Source of the DNA: Campylobacterales bacterium
Lineage (GTDB): Bacteria > Campylobacterota > Campylobacteria > Campylobacterales > Sulfurimonadaceae
DNA: 64,000 bases
Reading direction: 5' to 3'
Assembly: GCA_026390075.1 (NCBI GenBank)
Contig: JAPLGP010000033.1
Coordinates: 47,619 to 111,618 of the forward strand
Part shown: positions 28,780 to 37,094 of the stretch, piece after piece
Position numbering within the stretch: position 1 is the stretch's first letter
Layout of the letters: each line of letters starts with the position of its first letter
The notes under the pieces: generated by a model
Told to the model about the DNA's origin: nothing
Database searches by the model: none
The model's input: the letters and a program-made list of their open reading frames with translations, nothing else
Position numbers and translations under genes: made by a program

Positions 28780-30555
28780 ATGAAACAAATTAAGATAACA
28801 TCACTTAAGAGAAGTGTAATTATTTATATTTCGGTAGCTATGTTCGTTTTAGCAGTTATTATTGCATTCCATACATATTTTATACAAAACAATATCCTTT
28901 ATATGGGAGATATGATACCTCATTCTTATCTTTTGTTTGGAATGGTTTCATCGGCAATTCTTATGTTCTTATTGTTCATCGTGCTGATTTACCGCCGAAT
29001 TTCTCTCTATCAAGAAGAAGTTTACAATATCAGCAGAGAACATATGCAACAAATACATCATACGCATCAGCTCCTTATGGAAACACAGAGCGATCTTAAA
29101 GATATTTTTAACACAGTACCAAACATAATGATTATAACCGATGGGTCACAAATAAAAAAAGCCAATCAAGCAATGCTAGACTTTTTTGGTTATAAAAATG
29201 TAAATTTTTTTATGCAAGAGCATGATTGTGTATGTGACTACTTTTTAAAAGAAAAAGATTGTGTTGTAGCCGATATGAATGGAATAAGCTGGCTAGAATA
29301 TATTTTATTCAACCAAAATAGGATGCATAAAGTTTGTATGTTTCAAGGAACAACAAAACACTATTTTACGGTAAATGCAAAAAAACTCTATAAAGATTTT
29401 ACAAATCATGAAAAATTAGTTATTTTCAATGATATTACTGAGTTAGAAACATTAAAAGAACGCTATGAATACGCTATTGATGGCTCAAATGATGGTCTTT
29501 GGGATTGGAATTTGGAGAGCGGTGCGCTTTATCTTTCACCAAGATGGAAAAAAATGTTAGGGTATGAAGAGTATGAACTTAAAAATTCAATTTCTACATG
29601 GGAATTCCTTGTACATCCTGATGATGTAGATAAAGCTGAAAAAGCATTTACAGAAAATATTGAAGGAAAAACAGACCATTACGAAAATATTCATCGCCTA
29701 AAACATAAAGATGGACATTGGGTTTGGATACTTGACCGTGGTAATACCATCTTCAATGAAGAGTCAAAAGCGATTCGTATGGTCGGTTTCCATACAGATA
29801 TATCACAGACGAAAGAACTAGAACAAGAACTTAGAAAAAAAGATGAAATCATGATAGCACAGTCCCGCCACGCTGCGATGGGTGAGATGATAAGCATGAT
29901 AGCGCATCAATGGAGACAGCCTCTGAGCGTAATTGCCATGGGTGGAAATAATATTTTAGCAGATATAGAGCTTGAAATACTTGATACGCAAACGCTCAAA
30001 GATGGCGTAAAAGATATCTTAAAACAAACACAAGAGCTCTCAGAAACTATCAATGATTTTAGAAACTTTTTTAAATCCGATAAAGAAAAACAAGAAGTAC
30101 TTATAGAAAATGTATTTGTTGAAGCACTTGCAATGATTGGTAAAAGTTTACAAAACAATACCATTGAGGTAGAAAATATTTTTGATTCTACTACAAAAAT
30201 TTCTATCTATGCAAGAGAATTAAAACAGGTTTTTATCAATTTACTCAACAACGCCAAAGAGTCACTTTTAGAAACAAAACAAGAAAACAGAAAAATCACA
30301 AATAAGATTTATGAAATAGATGAGAGCGTCATCGTCGAGATTTGTGATAATGGTGCGGGCTTTAATCAAGAGGTACTGAAGAAAATATTTGAGCCCTATT
30401 TTAGTACAAAAAATGAAAAAAATGGGACAGGATTAGGACTTTATATGAGCAAAATTATCATTGAAGAACATCTCAAAGGAAAATTAGGTGCTAAAAATAG
30501 TACGGATGGAGCGGTTATGACCATACAACTTCCTAAAAGTTTAAATCATGATTAA
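28780..30555 (+). CDS. Membrane PAS-PAC sensor histidine kinase
   Basis: The protein has 591 residues. Two N-terminal membrane helices (VIIYISVAMFVLAVIIAFHTYF, YLLFGMVSSAILMFLLFIVLIY) precede two PAS domains, the second with a PAC-like segment (DGLWDWNLESGALYLSPRWKKMLGYEE, HRLKHKDGHWVWILDRG). The phosphoacceptor region is HAAMGEMISMIAHQWRQPLSVIAM, and the ATPase has NLLNNAKESLL, EICDNGAGF and GTGLGLYMSK. It overlaps the REC-HD-GYP gene by 8 bases, its likely phosphorylation target. Confidence 0.88.
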   Translation: MKQIKITSLKRSVIIYISVAMFVLAVIIAFHTYFIQNNILYMGDMIPHSYLLFGMVSSAILMFLLFIVLIYRRISLYQEEVYNISREHMQQIHHTHQLLMETQSDLKDIFNTVPNIMIITDGSQIKKANQAMLDFFGYKNVNFFMQEHDCVCDYFLKEKDCVVADMNGISWLEYILFNQNRMHKVCMFQGTTKHYFTVNAKKLYKDFTNHEKLVIFNDITELETLKERYEYAIDGSNDGLWDWNLESGALYLSPRWKKMLGYEEYELKNSISTWEFLVHPDDVDKAEKAFTENIEGKTDHYENIHRLKHKDGHWVWILDRGNTIFNEESKAIRMVGFHTDISQTKELEQELRKKDEIMIAQSRHAAMGEMISMIAHQWRQPLSVIAMGGNNILADIELEILDTQTLKDGVKDILKQTQELSETINDFRNFFKSDKEKQEVLIENVFVEALAMIGKSLQNNTIEVENIFDSTTKISIYARELKQVFINLLNNAKESLLETKQENRKITNKIYEIDESVIVEICDNGAGFNQEVLKKIFEPYFSTKNEKNGTGLGLYMSKIIIEEHLKGKLGAKNSTDGAVMTIQLPKSLNHD

Positions 30556-32047
30556 TTTAAAAAAACTCATAGATTTATCTAAAGAACTAAATATTTTATA
30601 TGTAGAAGATGACAGTACTATACGAGCTTCCATGACGCTTTACCTCTTAAAAATATTTTCAAACTTGAGTGTCGCAAATGATGGTGTAGATGGCTTACAA
30701 CTCTATGAAACACAAAAGTTTGATATCGTCATTACAGATTTGTCCATGCCTCGTATGAATGGCTTAGAAATGATAGTAAAAATCAAAGAACTGCATGAAA
30801 ATCAAGCTATTCTGATAACAACCGCACATGCCGAGTCAGAATATATGCTCAAAAGTATAAAACTTGGAATCGATGGCTATATTATTAAACCTTTCGAGTA
30901 TGAACAGCTCAATCATGAACTCTATAAAATAGTCGAAAAATTATCAAAATATGCAGAAAATGAAGAGTACAAAAAAATGCTTTTGGATATGGTTGAAAAA
31001 AAAACATCAGACATAACGCAAATGATGTTGTATCAAAATGATAACTATGAAAAAACGCTTCTCTCCATGGTAGAGATGATAGAAGATAGAGATACTTACA
31101 CAGCAGGACATAGCAAAAGAGTTGCACAATATTGTCAAAAAATCGCGCAACAAATGGGTTATGGCGAGGAAGAGTGTGCAATAATCTATCAAGCAGGAAT
31201 CTTGCACGATATAGGAAAAGTTGCTACTCCAGATGCAGTTTTGCTCAATCCAAAAGGCTTAAATGAGATTGAGTATAAACTCATTCAAGAGCATGTGGAA
31301 GTTGGTTATAAACTTCTGGGTCACATCCCTATGTTTGCTTCCTTAGCAGAGATTGTACACTCCCATCATGAAAGATTTGATGGCAATGGCTATCCAAGAG
31401 GTGTACAAGGCAATGAGATACACCCTCTTTCAAGAATCATGATGGTAGCAGATGCCTTTGATGCAATGACGACAAACAGAATCTATAAAGCTAGAAAAAG
31501 CGTTCAAGAAGCGCTTGATGAGCTTATAGGATTAAAATCTTTACAGTTTCATCCAGAAGTGGTTGATTATGCACTCGTAGCTCTTAAAGATATAACAATT
31601 GATGAAAATATAAGTCAAGTTCCACGAACAAAGTTAGAACAAGAGCGGTTCGCTTACTTTTATAAAGATAGGCTTACAAATGTTTATAATCAAAATTATT
31701 TAGAGATAGTTTTGATGAAAAATAGCTATGAAAAAGAGTTTAAAACTATGGATATTCTTTTCTTAAATCACTTTTCTACATATAATAAACAATCTGGATG
31801 GGACAAGGGCGATACTTTTTTGCATGTTCTTGCTCTGTCTTTAAATGAGTATTTCAAAAACTCTTTGGTTTTTAGAATTTTTGGAGATGATTTTGTTGTG
31901 CTGAGTAAAGAAAAAGTAGATTTAGCGGGTTTAAATAGAGGACTAGACACGCTCATGCAAGATACTTGCATTGAGTATAAATTTAAAAGTGTTGATTTAG
32001 AAACAACCAAAATTGAAACGGTTGCTCAAATCGAACATATCTCCTAA
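30548..32047 (+). CDS. REC-HD-GYP (RpfG-like) c-di-GMP phosphodiesterase with degenerate GGDEF tail
   Basis: The protein has 499 residues. The receiver has the phosphoacceptor in FDIVITDLSMPRMNG. The HD-GYP domain has AGILHDIGKVATPDAVL and HSHHERFDGNGYPRG, with metal and active-site residues intact. The C-terminal 130 residues look like a GGDEF fold (DRLTNVYNQNYLEIVL) whose active loop reads FGDDF, so cyclase activity is doubtful. The PAS kinase upstream probably controls it. Expected activity is c-di-GMP breakdown. Confidence 0.88.
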   Translation: MINLKKLIDLSKELNILYVEDDSTIRASMTLYLLKIFSNLSVANDGVDGLQLYETQKFDIVITDLSMPRMNGLEMIVKIKELHENQAILITTAHAESEYMLKSIKLGIDGYIIKPFEYEQLNHELYKIVEKLSKYAENEEYKKMLLDMVEKKTSDITQMMLYQNDNYEKTLLSMVEMIEDRDTYTAGHSKRVAQYCQKIAQQMGYGEEECAIIYQAGILHDIGKVATPDAVLLNPKGLNEIEYKLIQEHVEVGYKLLGHIPMFASLAEIVHSHHERFDGNGYPRGVQGNEIHPLSRIMMVADAFDAMTTNRIYKARKSVQEALDELIGLKSLQFHPEVVDYALVALKDITIDENISQVPRTKLEQERFAYFYKDRLTNVYNQNYLEIVLMKNSYEKEFKTMDILFLNHFSTYNKQSGWDKGDTFLHVLALSLNEYFKNSLVFRIFGDDFVVLSKEKVDLAGLNRGLDTLMQDTCIEYKFKSVDLETTKIETVAQIEHIS

Positions 32048-32056
32048 CTGAAAATC

Positions 32057-32854
32057 ATGAACCTTATTAAAATAGAAAATATCCACATGCCAGAGTTAGA
32101 GATTTATCACAGTCTAAGAGAAAGTGCTTTTAGGGACGATAAAAGCTTTGTAGCCGATAGTCCAAAAGTGGCAAATATGCTTTTAAAAACTTCTATGGAG
32201 ATTAAAAGTATTTTGGCGACACCTGAGTATTACGATGCGTTTAAAGAGTTAATTACTCACAAAAATATTCCTAAACTTTTTGTGACAGACAAAAAAGAGA
32301 TGCAAAAAATCGTCGGACATAAAATCCACCATAATGTGATGATGCACGGAATCCGCCCAGATGAAAGCTCTTTAGATAAGTTAGGCGATACCATCATCAT
32401 GGTGGACAACATCTCTTCAAGTGAAAATATCGGCTCAATCGCCCGAAGTGCGGCAGCGCTTGGAATAAACTCTTTTGTAGTTCCACAACAAGCCCCACAT
32501 CCTTACAACAGACGCGCACTAAGAGTTTCTATGGGGCATGTGAGTATGCTCAATATTCACATCTATGAAGAAATCATTTCCACATGCCAAGCTCTAAAAA
32601 ATCTAGGCTATAAAATCTTTGCTGCTGAAGTACAAGAAAATTCTACACCATTACGGCATGTGGAAGTTCCACAAAAGTGGGTACTGCTTATGGGAAATGA
32701 AGGAAAAGGACTCTCGCAAGAAATTTTAGATGTCTGCGATGAGGTCGTAACCATTGAGATGTTAGAGGGTGTAAAAAGTTTCAATGTAAGCGTCGCCGCG
32801 TCCATTATGATGTATCAGTTTAAAAATAGGGCTTCATCGAAAATTCTACTATAA
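32057..32854 (+). CDS. SpoU/TrmH-family RNA 2'-O-methyltransferase
   Basis: The 265-residue protein has an N-terminal substrate-binding part and a SPOUT knot with DNISSSENIGSIARSAAALGIN, LLMGNEGKGLSQEILDVCDEVVTIEM and SFNVSVAASIMMYQF. It methylates ribose in tRNA or rRNA using S-adenosylmethionine, and the exact site is not readable. It starts 9 bases after the HD-GYP gene. Three 9-mer copies lie within it (IHMPE, STCQA, RHVEV), an unusually dense set. Confidence 0.88.
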   Translation: MNLIKIENIHMPELEIYHSLRESAFRDDKSFVADSPKVANMLLKTSMEIKSILATPEYYDAFKELITHKNIPKLFVTDKKEMQKIVGHKIHHNVMMHGIRPDESSLDKLGDTIIMVDNISSSENIGSIARSAAALGINSFVVPQQAPHPYNRRALRVSMGHVSMLNIHIYEEIISTCQALKNLGYKIFAAEVQENSTPLRHVEVPQKWVLLMGNEGKGLSQEILDVCDEVVTIEMLEGVKSFNVSVAASIMMYQFKNRASSKILL

Positions 32855-32884
32855 TTGCGGTTATATTTTAAATAAGGCACAAAA

Positions 32885-33076
32885 ATGGGCGGCACAAAAC
32901 GAAGTAACATAAAACACGGCATGAGCGTCGCCATAGTCCTTAAACAAGATCAACAAAGCGGACGCCTCACAGACGGCATAGTTCGCGATATTTTAACTTC
33001 ATCTGCAACACATCATCATGGTATCAAAGTGCGTCTTATGAGCGGCGAGGTTGGACGGGTAAAAGAACTCTATTAA
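32885..33076 (+). CDS. YwbE family small protein (DUF2196)
   Basis: The 63-residue protein fits the YwbE family throughout: GTKRSNIKHGMSVAIVLKQDQQSGRLTDGIVRDILTSS, then HHHGIKVRLMSGEVGRVKEL. The family has no proven function. It lies 30 bases after the methyltransferase. A TATAAT-like box overlaps the end of that gene, so it may have its own promoter. Confidence 0.85.
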   Translation: MGGTKRSNIKHGMSVAIVLKQDQQSGRLTDGIVRDILTSSATHHHGIKVRLMSGEVGRVKELY

Positions 33077-33159
33077 TTTAAACACTACATATTTAAAAAT
33101 ATTTATATGATATACTTTAGCTTTTAAATTGCGTTAAAATAGTCATAAAAGGTGTTTTT

Positions 33160-33603
33160 ATGTGTATTGACATGCTTCTTTTTTCTGTCTCTGATAATAA
33201 CTATGCACTTCCCGTGACTAAAATAGTGCGTGTTTTGTGGGCGCTTGAAATTACTCCTGTTCCAAAATCTCCAAAAATCTTGTATGGTGTTTTTGATTTA
33301 CATGGAAAGATGCTTCCCGTAATCTCCCTCAGAGAACTTCTTTCTTTGCCTAAAAAAGAGATAGCACTTGAAGATTCTTTTATCATTTTAACACTGCACT
33401 CTCACCAAATCGCGCTTTTAGTTGACCATACTGTTGGGGTGTTTGCGCTGGATGAAGAGGATTCAAGCGAGGCGGAAGAGCTTTTTAAAGAACTATCTAC
33501 AACTCATATTGTCAGGTATGAAGAGAGACTGACTCCTGTTTTAGATATTGACGCTCTGCTTGACAGTGAGCTTATTAAAAGAGTAGCAGATGTCGATGAT
33601 TGA
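33160..33603 (+). CDS. CheW-like adaptor (first of two)
   Basis: The 147-residue CheW domain (LLFSVSDNNYALPVTKIVRVLWALEITPVPKSPKILYGVFDLHGKMLPVISLRELL) links receptor to kinase. It overlaps the CheR gene by 14 bases. In Wsp-like arrays two CheW proteins flank the CheR-TPR gene in exactly this way (WspB and WspD), which supports that comparison. Confidence 0.88.
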   Translation: MCIDMLLFSVSDNNYALPVTKIVRVLWALEITPVPKSPKILYGVFDLHGKMLPVISLRELLSLPKKEIALEDSFIILTLHSHQIALLVDHTVGVFALDEEDSSEAEELFKELSTTHIVRYEERLTPVLDIDALLDSELIKRVADVDD

Positions 33604-34798
33604 GCGAGTACAAAAATATTTGTTTCAAAACTTGGGATGGAATATTGATATTCATGAACCAACTTTTGAGGCAAAACTGGGACGGATTTGTAAAAAACTT
33701 GGTTTTGATGTCCTGAAGTTTTGCATAGAATCCCTTAAAAACGAAGAAACAGACACCAAAATTTTACAAGCCTTTGCCCGTGAATATAGTGTGGGTGAGA
33801 GCTATTTTTTCAGAAATCTTCAATTTTACGATTACTTTGAGCACACAATTATCCCCCAACTACTTCAAAAAAATGAGCGTTCTTTATCAGTTTGGTCAGT
33901 TGGATGCAGCAGCGGAGAAGAACTCTACTCTCTAGCAATGATACTGCAAAATACAATTCCAGATATTGGCATGTGGAAGCTCTATCTTTTGGGTACGGAT
34001 GTAAATCCACATGCCATAAGCCAAGCAAATTCTGGAGTATTCACTAAGTTTTCATTCAGACAGACCCCAGAAAAGTATATGAGCTATTTCATAGCAAATG
34101 GCGGAACTTATGAGATTGCACCTGAGATTAAAAAAATGGTACATTTCAGATATCACAATGTTATGGATGAACCCTACATCTGTTTACCTCCAAATGGAGA
34201 GAAATTTGATTTGATTCTTCTTAAAAATGTCCTTATCTATTTTGATATAAAAAAAGCAAAAAAAGTGGCGGACTCTCTTTTTAGTGTTCTCAAAAAGGGT
34301 GGATATCTCGCAACCACGCCCGCAGAGTATGGGATAGGAGTGTTTAACTATCCACATGCCAAGTTTTTACCCGATGCATGTCTGATACAAAAAGATTTTA
34401 AATCGCTAGAAGAGATGATTATTCTCAAAAATGAGCCAGATATAATAGAGTCAGTGATTGAAAATCTGCTAGAAGCTCCAAAAATTAAATCAAAAGAGGA
34501 CAAACGCAGCCACTATTACAATGCCCTAGAGAGGTTAAAAAACAATGACAGTGATGGGGCGAAGCTCTATCTCAGACACGCACTCTATCTTGACAAAGAT
34601 TTTGTCATGGCACATATCCTTCTTGGAAATATTCTCAAAAAAAAGGGAGAGTTGGAGTCTGCTACAAAACATCTCAACAATGCCAAAACGAAACTTTTCC
34701 ACATGCCACCGCAAGAAGTGGTGGAACTTTCAGATGGGATAATGGCAAGTGATTTGCTCTTTATTCTCAATTCCATAAAAGGAGAAGAGTTTGAATAG
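33590..34798 (+). CDS. CheR methyltransferase with C-terminal TPR (WspC-like)
   Basis: The 402-residue protein methylates receptor glutamates. The CheR motifs are VGESYFFRNLQFYDYF, SVWSVGCSSGEELYSLAM, LLGTDVNPHAISQA and FDLILLKNVLIYFD. A tail of about 120 residues contains TPR-like helices (AKLYLRHALYLDKDFVMAHILLGNILKKKGELESATKHLNNAK). CheR fused to TPR is typical of WspC. Four exact 9-mer copies lie in this one gene (GMWKL, NPHAI, YPHAK, FHMPP). Confidence 0.9.
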   Translation: MSMIERVQKYLFQNLGWNIDIHEPTFEAKLGRICKKLGFDVLKFCIESLKNEETDTKILQAFAREYSVGESYFFRNLQFYDYFEHTIIPQLLQKNERSLSVWSVGCSSGEELYSLAMILQNTIPDIGMWKLYLLGTDVNPHAISQANSGVFTKFSFRQTPEKYMSYFIANGGTYEIAPEIKKMVHFRYHNVMDEPYICLPPNGEKFDLILLKNVLIYFDIKKAKKVADSLFSVLKKGGYLATTPAEYGIGVFNYPHAKFLPDACLIQKDFKSLEEMIILKNEPDIIESVIENLLEAPKIKSKEDKRSHYYNALERLKNNDSDGAKLYLRHALYLDKDFVMAHILLGNILKKKGELESATKHLNNAKTKLFHMPPQEVVELSDGIMASDLLFILNSIKGEEFE

Positions 34799-35306
34799 TG
34801 TAGAAAATATACTTAGGCAAAGAGCTATAAAAGCCGCGAAAAAGCTGGATAAAACCGAGATTTCGGATGCTCTTGAGCTCATCTATTTTAAAATAGATGA
34901 CGAAATATATGCCATTGAGGCGAGTGTTGTGAGCGAAATTCATAAATTCAAAGAGCCTATGCCTATTCCTTTTACACCCTCCTATATCTGCGGAGTTTTT
35001 TATCTGCGGGGAAGATTTATTTCGCTTGTAAGCCTCGTAAACTTTTTGGGGATTGGAGAGCAAAAAAGAGACAGTAGCCACTCCATTTTGCTTTTGAGTA
35101 GCGAGAGTATGGAGTTTGGCATCATGGTCGATGAAGTGCTGGAGAAGAAGAAGTTATCAAAGCAGGAGATTCAGGAAATTCCCTCTGGTTTTAATCTTCC
35201 AAGAGCAGATTTAGTAATCGGAGTGACAGAGAGCGGTACGATTGTACTTGATGGTAAGAAGTTTTTGGAAGATTCAAAAATTGTAGCACATGAAGAAGTA
35301 AATTAA
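34791..35306 (+). CDS. CheW-like adaptor (second of two)
   Basis: The 171-residue CheW domain has an N-terminal extension of about 35 residues (IYFKIDDEIYAIEASVVSEIHKFKEPMPIPFTPSYICGVFYLRGRFISLVSLVNFL). The start is TTG at 34791, overlapping the CheR stop, with GGAGAAG spaced 4 bases ahead. No in-frame ATG is near. It would couple the receptor at 35324 to the CheA-REC kinase. Confidence 0.87.
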   Translation: MNSVENILRQRAIKAAKKLDKTEISDALELIYFKIDDEIYAIEASVVSEIHKFKEPMPIPFTPSYICGVFYLRGRFISLVSLVNFLGIGEQKRDSSHSILLLSSESMEFGIMVDEVLEKKKLSKQEIQEIPSGFNLPRADLVIGVTESGTIVLDGKKFLEDSKIVAHEEVN

Positions 35307-35323
35307 TTATGAAAGGAAATAGC

Positions 35324-37090
35324 ATGATAAACGGGTTTAGATTGAAGCATAAAATAATAACAGGAGGATTGTTGCCTCTTATTTTTTTGATGCTAATTAA
35401 TGTAGTGGGTTTTATGAACTTTAATGGTCTGATTGATGGTCTTAAGTGGGTCAATCATACGCATATGGTTATTCAAAATGCAATTTTGATTCAAAAAATA
35501 GCTGTGGATATGGAAACAGGAGAGCGCGGTTTTCTATTGACGGGCAAAGAAGATTTTCTTGAACCTTATAATAAACGGAAAATAGAGTATGACAAGATTA
35601 TGGAACATACAGAGAGTTTAGTCAGTGATAATCCAAAACAGATGGCATTACTGCAGCAAGCCCATACAACACTGAACGCTTGGAAGACAGATATAGCAGA
35701 TAAGTATATTGCTAAACGCAAAGAACTTGATAATGTGAAATCGGCAGATGTATTGAGTATCGTCAGTGAGATTGTCTCAAAAGAAGAAGGAAAAGCGCAG
35801 ATGGATAAGTTTCGCGAACTGATGAGAGCAATTATAGATAATGAAAGAGAGTTGCTAGCAGATCGCACAAAAGTCGCTGATATTTTGACGCAAGACACAA
35901 ATAAAATTATCATTGGAGGAACGATAGCGGCGATTCTTTTCGCGATTTTTATCGTTATTTTCCTGACTAAAGCGATAATTCAGCCAATAGAAAATCTTAA
36001 AGAGTGTTCCATAAAAATTAGTCAAGGTGATTTGGATGCAGACATTAATGTCAATAGCCGCGATGAGCTTGGAGAACTTGCCAACTCATTTAGAGAGATG
36101 ATAACTTATTTCAAACATATCTCACAAATTGCACATAAGATTGGAGAGGGAAATTTGAGTGTTGTTATTGCCAAACGCTCAGAGAACGATATGCTCTCAA
36201 GAGCCCTAGAAAATATGGTCACCAATCTCAATACCATTATGTTTGAGCTCAAGCATAGCGTCCTTTCCCTCAATAGTGCCACAACAGAGATTTTAGCCAC
36301 TACCACGCAGGTGGCTTCGAGTGCTTCACAAACCTCTTCGGCAGTTGCACAAACCTCCGCTTCGATAGAGGAGATAAAGCAGACAGCAAAGGCAAGCTCT
36401 GCAAAAGCTAAACAAACCACAGAGAGTACAAATAAAGCGATGGATATTGCTAAAAGCGGGACTGATAAGCTGATTGAAAATATGCAGGGGCTTAGTCAAA
36501 TCAAAGAGAAAATGGATTTGATTGCTTCAAATATTGTACTTCTAAGCCAGCAGAGCCAGCAGATAGGCGAGATTACAAGCACGGTGGAAGATATAGCGAA
36601 TCAGTCAAATATGCTCGCAGTAAATGCCTCCATCGAGGCGGTAAAAGCAGGTGAACAAGGCAAAGGTTTTTCTGTTGTAGCACTTGAGCTAAAAAACCTC
36701 TCCGAACAGTCAAAACAAGGTGTAAAACAAGTACAAAAAATTCTCACAGATATTCAAAAAGTAACAGGTACTTTGGTAATGGTTGCAGAGCAAGGAGCAA
36801 AAGCTGTTGAGAGCGGTGTAAAACAGGCACTTAGTGCAAAAACATCGATGGATAAGCTAAATGAAACCGTGATGAATGCGGCAAATGCAAACAAACAAAT
36901 CTCAGCTTCGTATGAGCAGGAGCTTGCTGGAATGGATCAGATTTCAGGGGCTATGAGCAGTGTCAAAGAGGCAACTCTGCAAAATCTCAGCAGCATAAAA
37001 CAAGTGGAAGAGTCAGCGCATGATTTGAATGGACTGAGCCAAAAACTGCGAGAGTTGATGGAACACTACATAATCGCTGACACAAAATGA
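35324..37090 (+). CDS. Methyl-accepting receptor with CHASE3 sensor
   Basis: The protein has about 588 residues. A membrane helix (GLLPLIFLMLINVVGFM) is followed by a CHASE3-type periplasmic domain (IQKIAVDMETGERGFLLTGKEDFLEPY), a second helix (IIGGTIAAILFAIFIVIFLT), HAMP and a signalling hairpin whose tip reads VNASIEAVKAGEQGKGFSVVALELKNLSEQSKQ. This tip is like those of Frz/Wsp-type receptors, not flagellar ones. The track starts at 35309. The ATG at 35324 with AAAGGA is preferred. Confidence 0.87.
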   Translation: MINGFRLKHKIITGGLLPLIFLMLINVVGFMNFNGLIDGLKWVNHTHMVIQNAILIQKIAVDMETGERGFLLTGKEDFLEPYNKRKIEYDKIMEHTESLVSDNPKQMALLQQAHTTLNAWKTDIADKYIAKRKELDNVKSADVLSIVSEIVSKEEGKAQMDKFRELMRAIIDNERELLADRTKVADILTQDTNKIIIGGTIAAILFAIFIVIFLTKAIIQPIENLKECSIKISQGDLDADINVNSRDELGELANSFREMITYFKHISQIAHKIGEGNLSVVIAKRSENDMLSRALENMVTNLNTIMFELKHSVLSLNSATTEILATTTQVASSASQTSSAVAQTSASIEEIKQTAKASSAKAKQTTESTNKAMDIAKSGTDKLIENMQGLSQIKEKMDLIASNIVLLSQQSQQIGEITSTVEDIANQSNMLAVNASIEAVKAGEQGKGFSVVALELKNLSEQSKQGVKQVQKILTDIQKVTGTLVMVAEQGAKAVESGVKQALSAKTSMDKLNETVMNAANANKQISASYEQELAGMDQISGAMSSVKEATLQNLSSIKQVEESAHDLNGLSQKLRELMEHYIIADTK

Positions 37091-37094
37091 GCAG

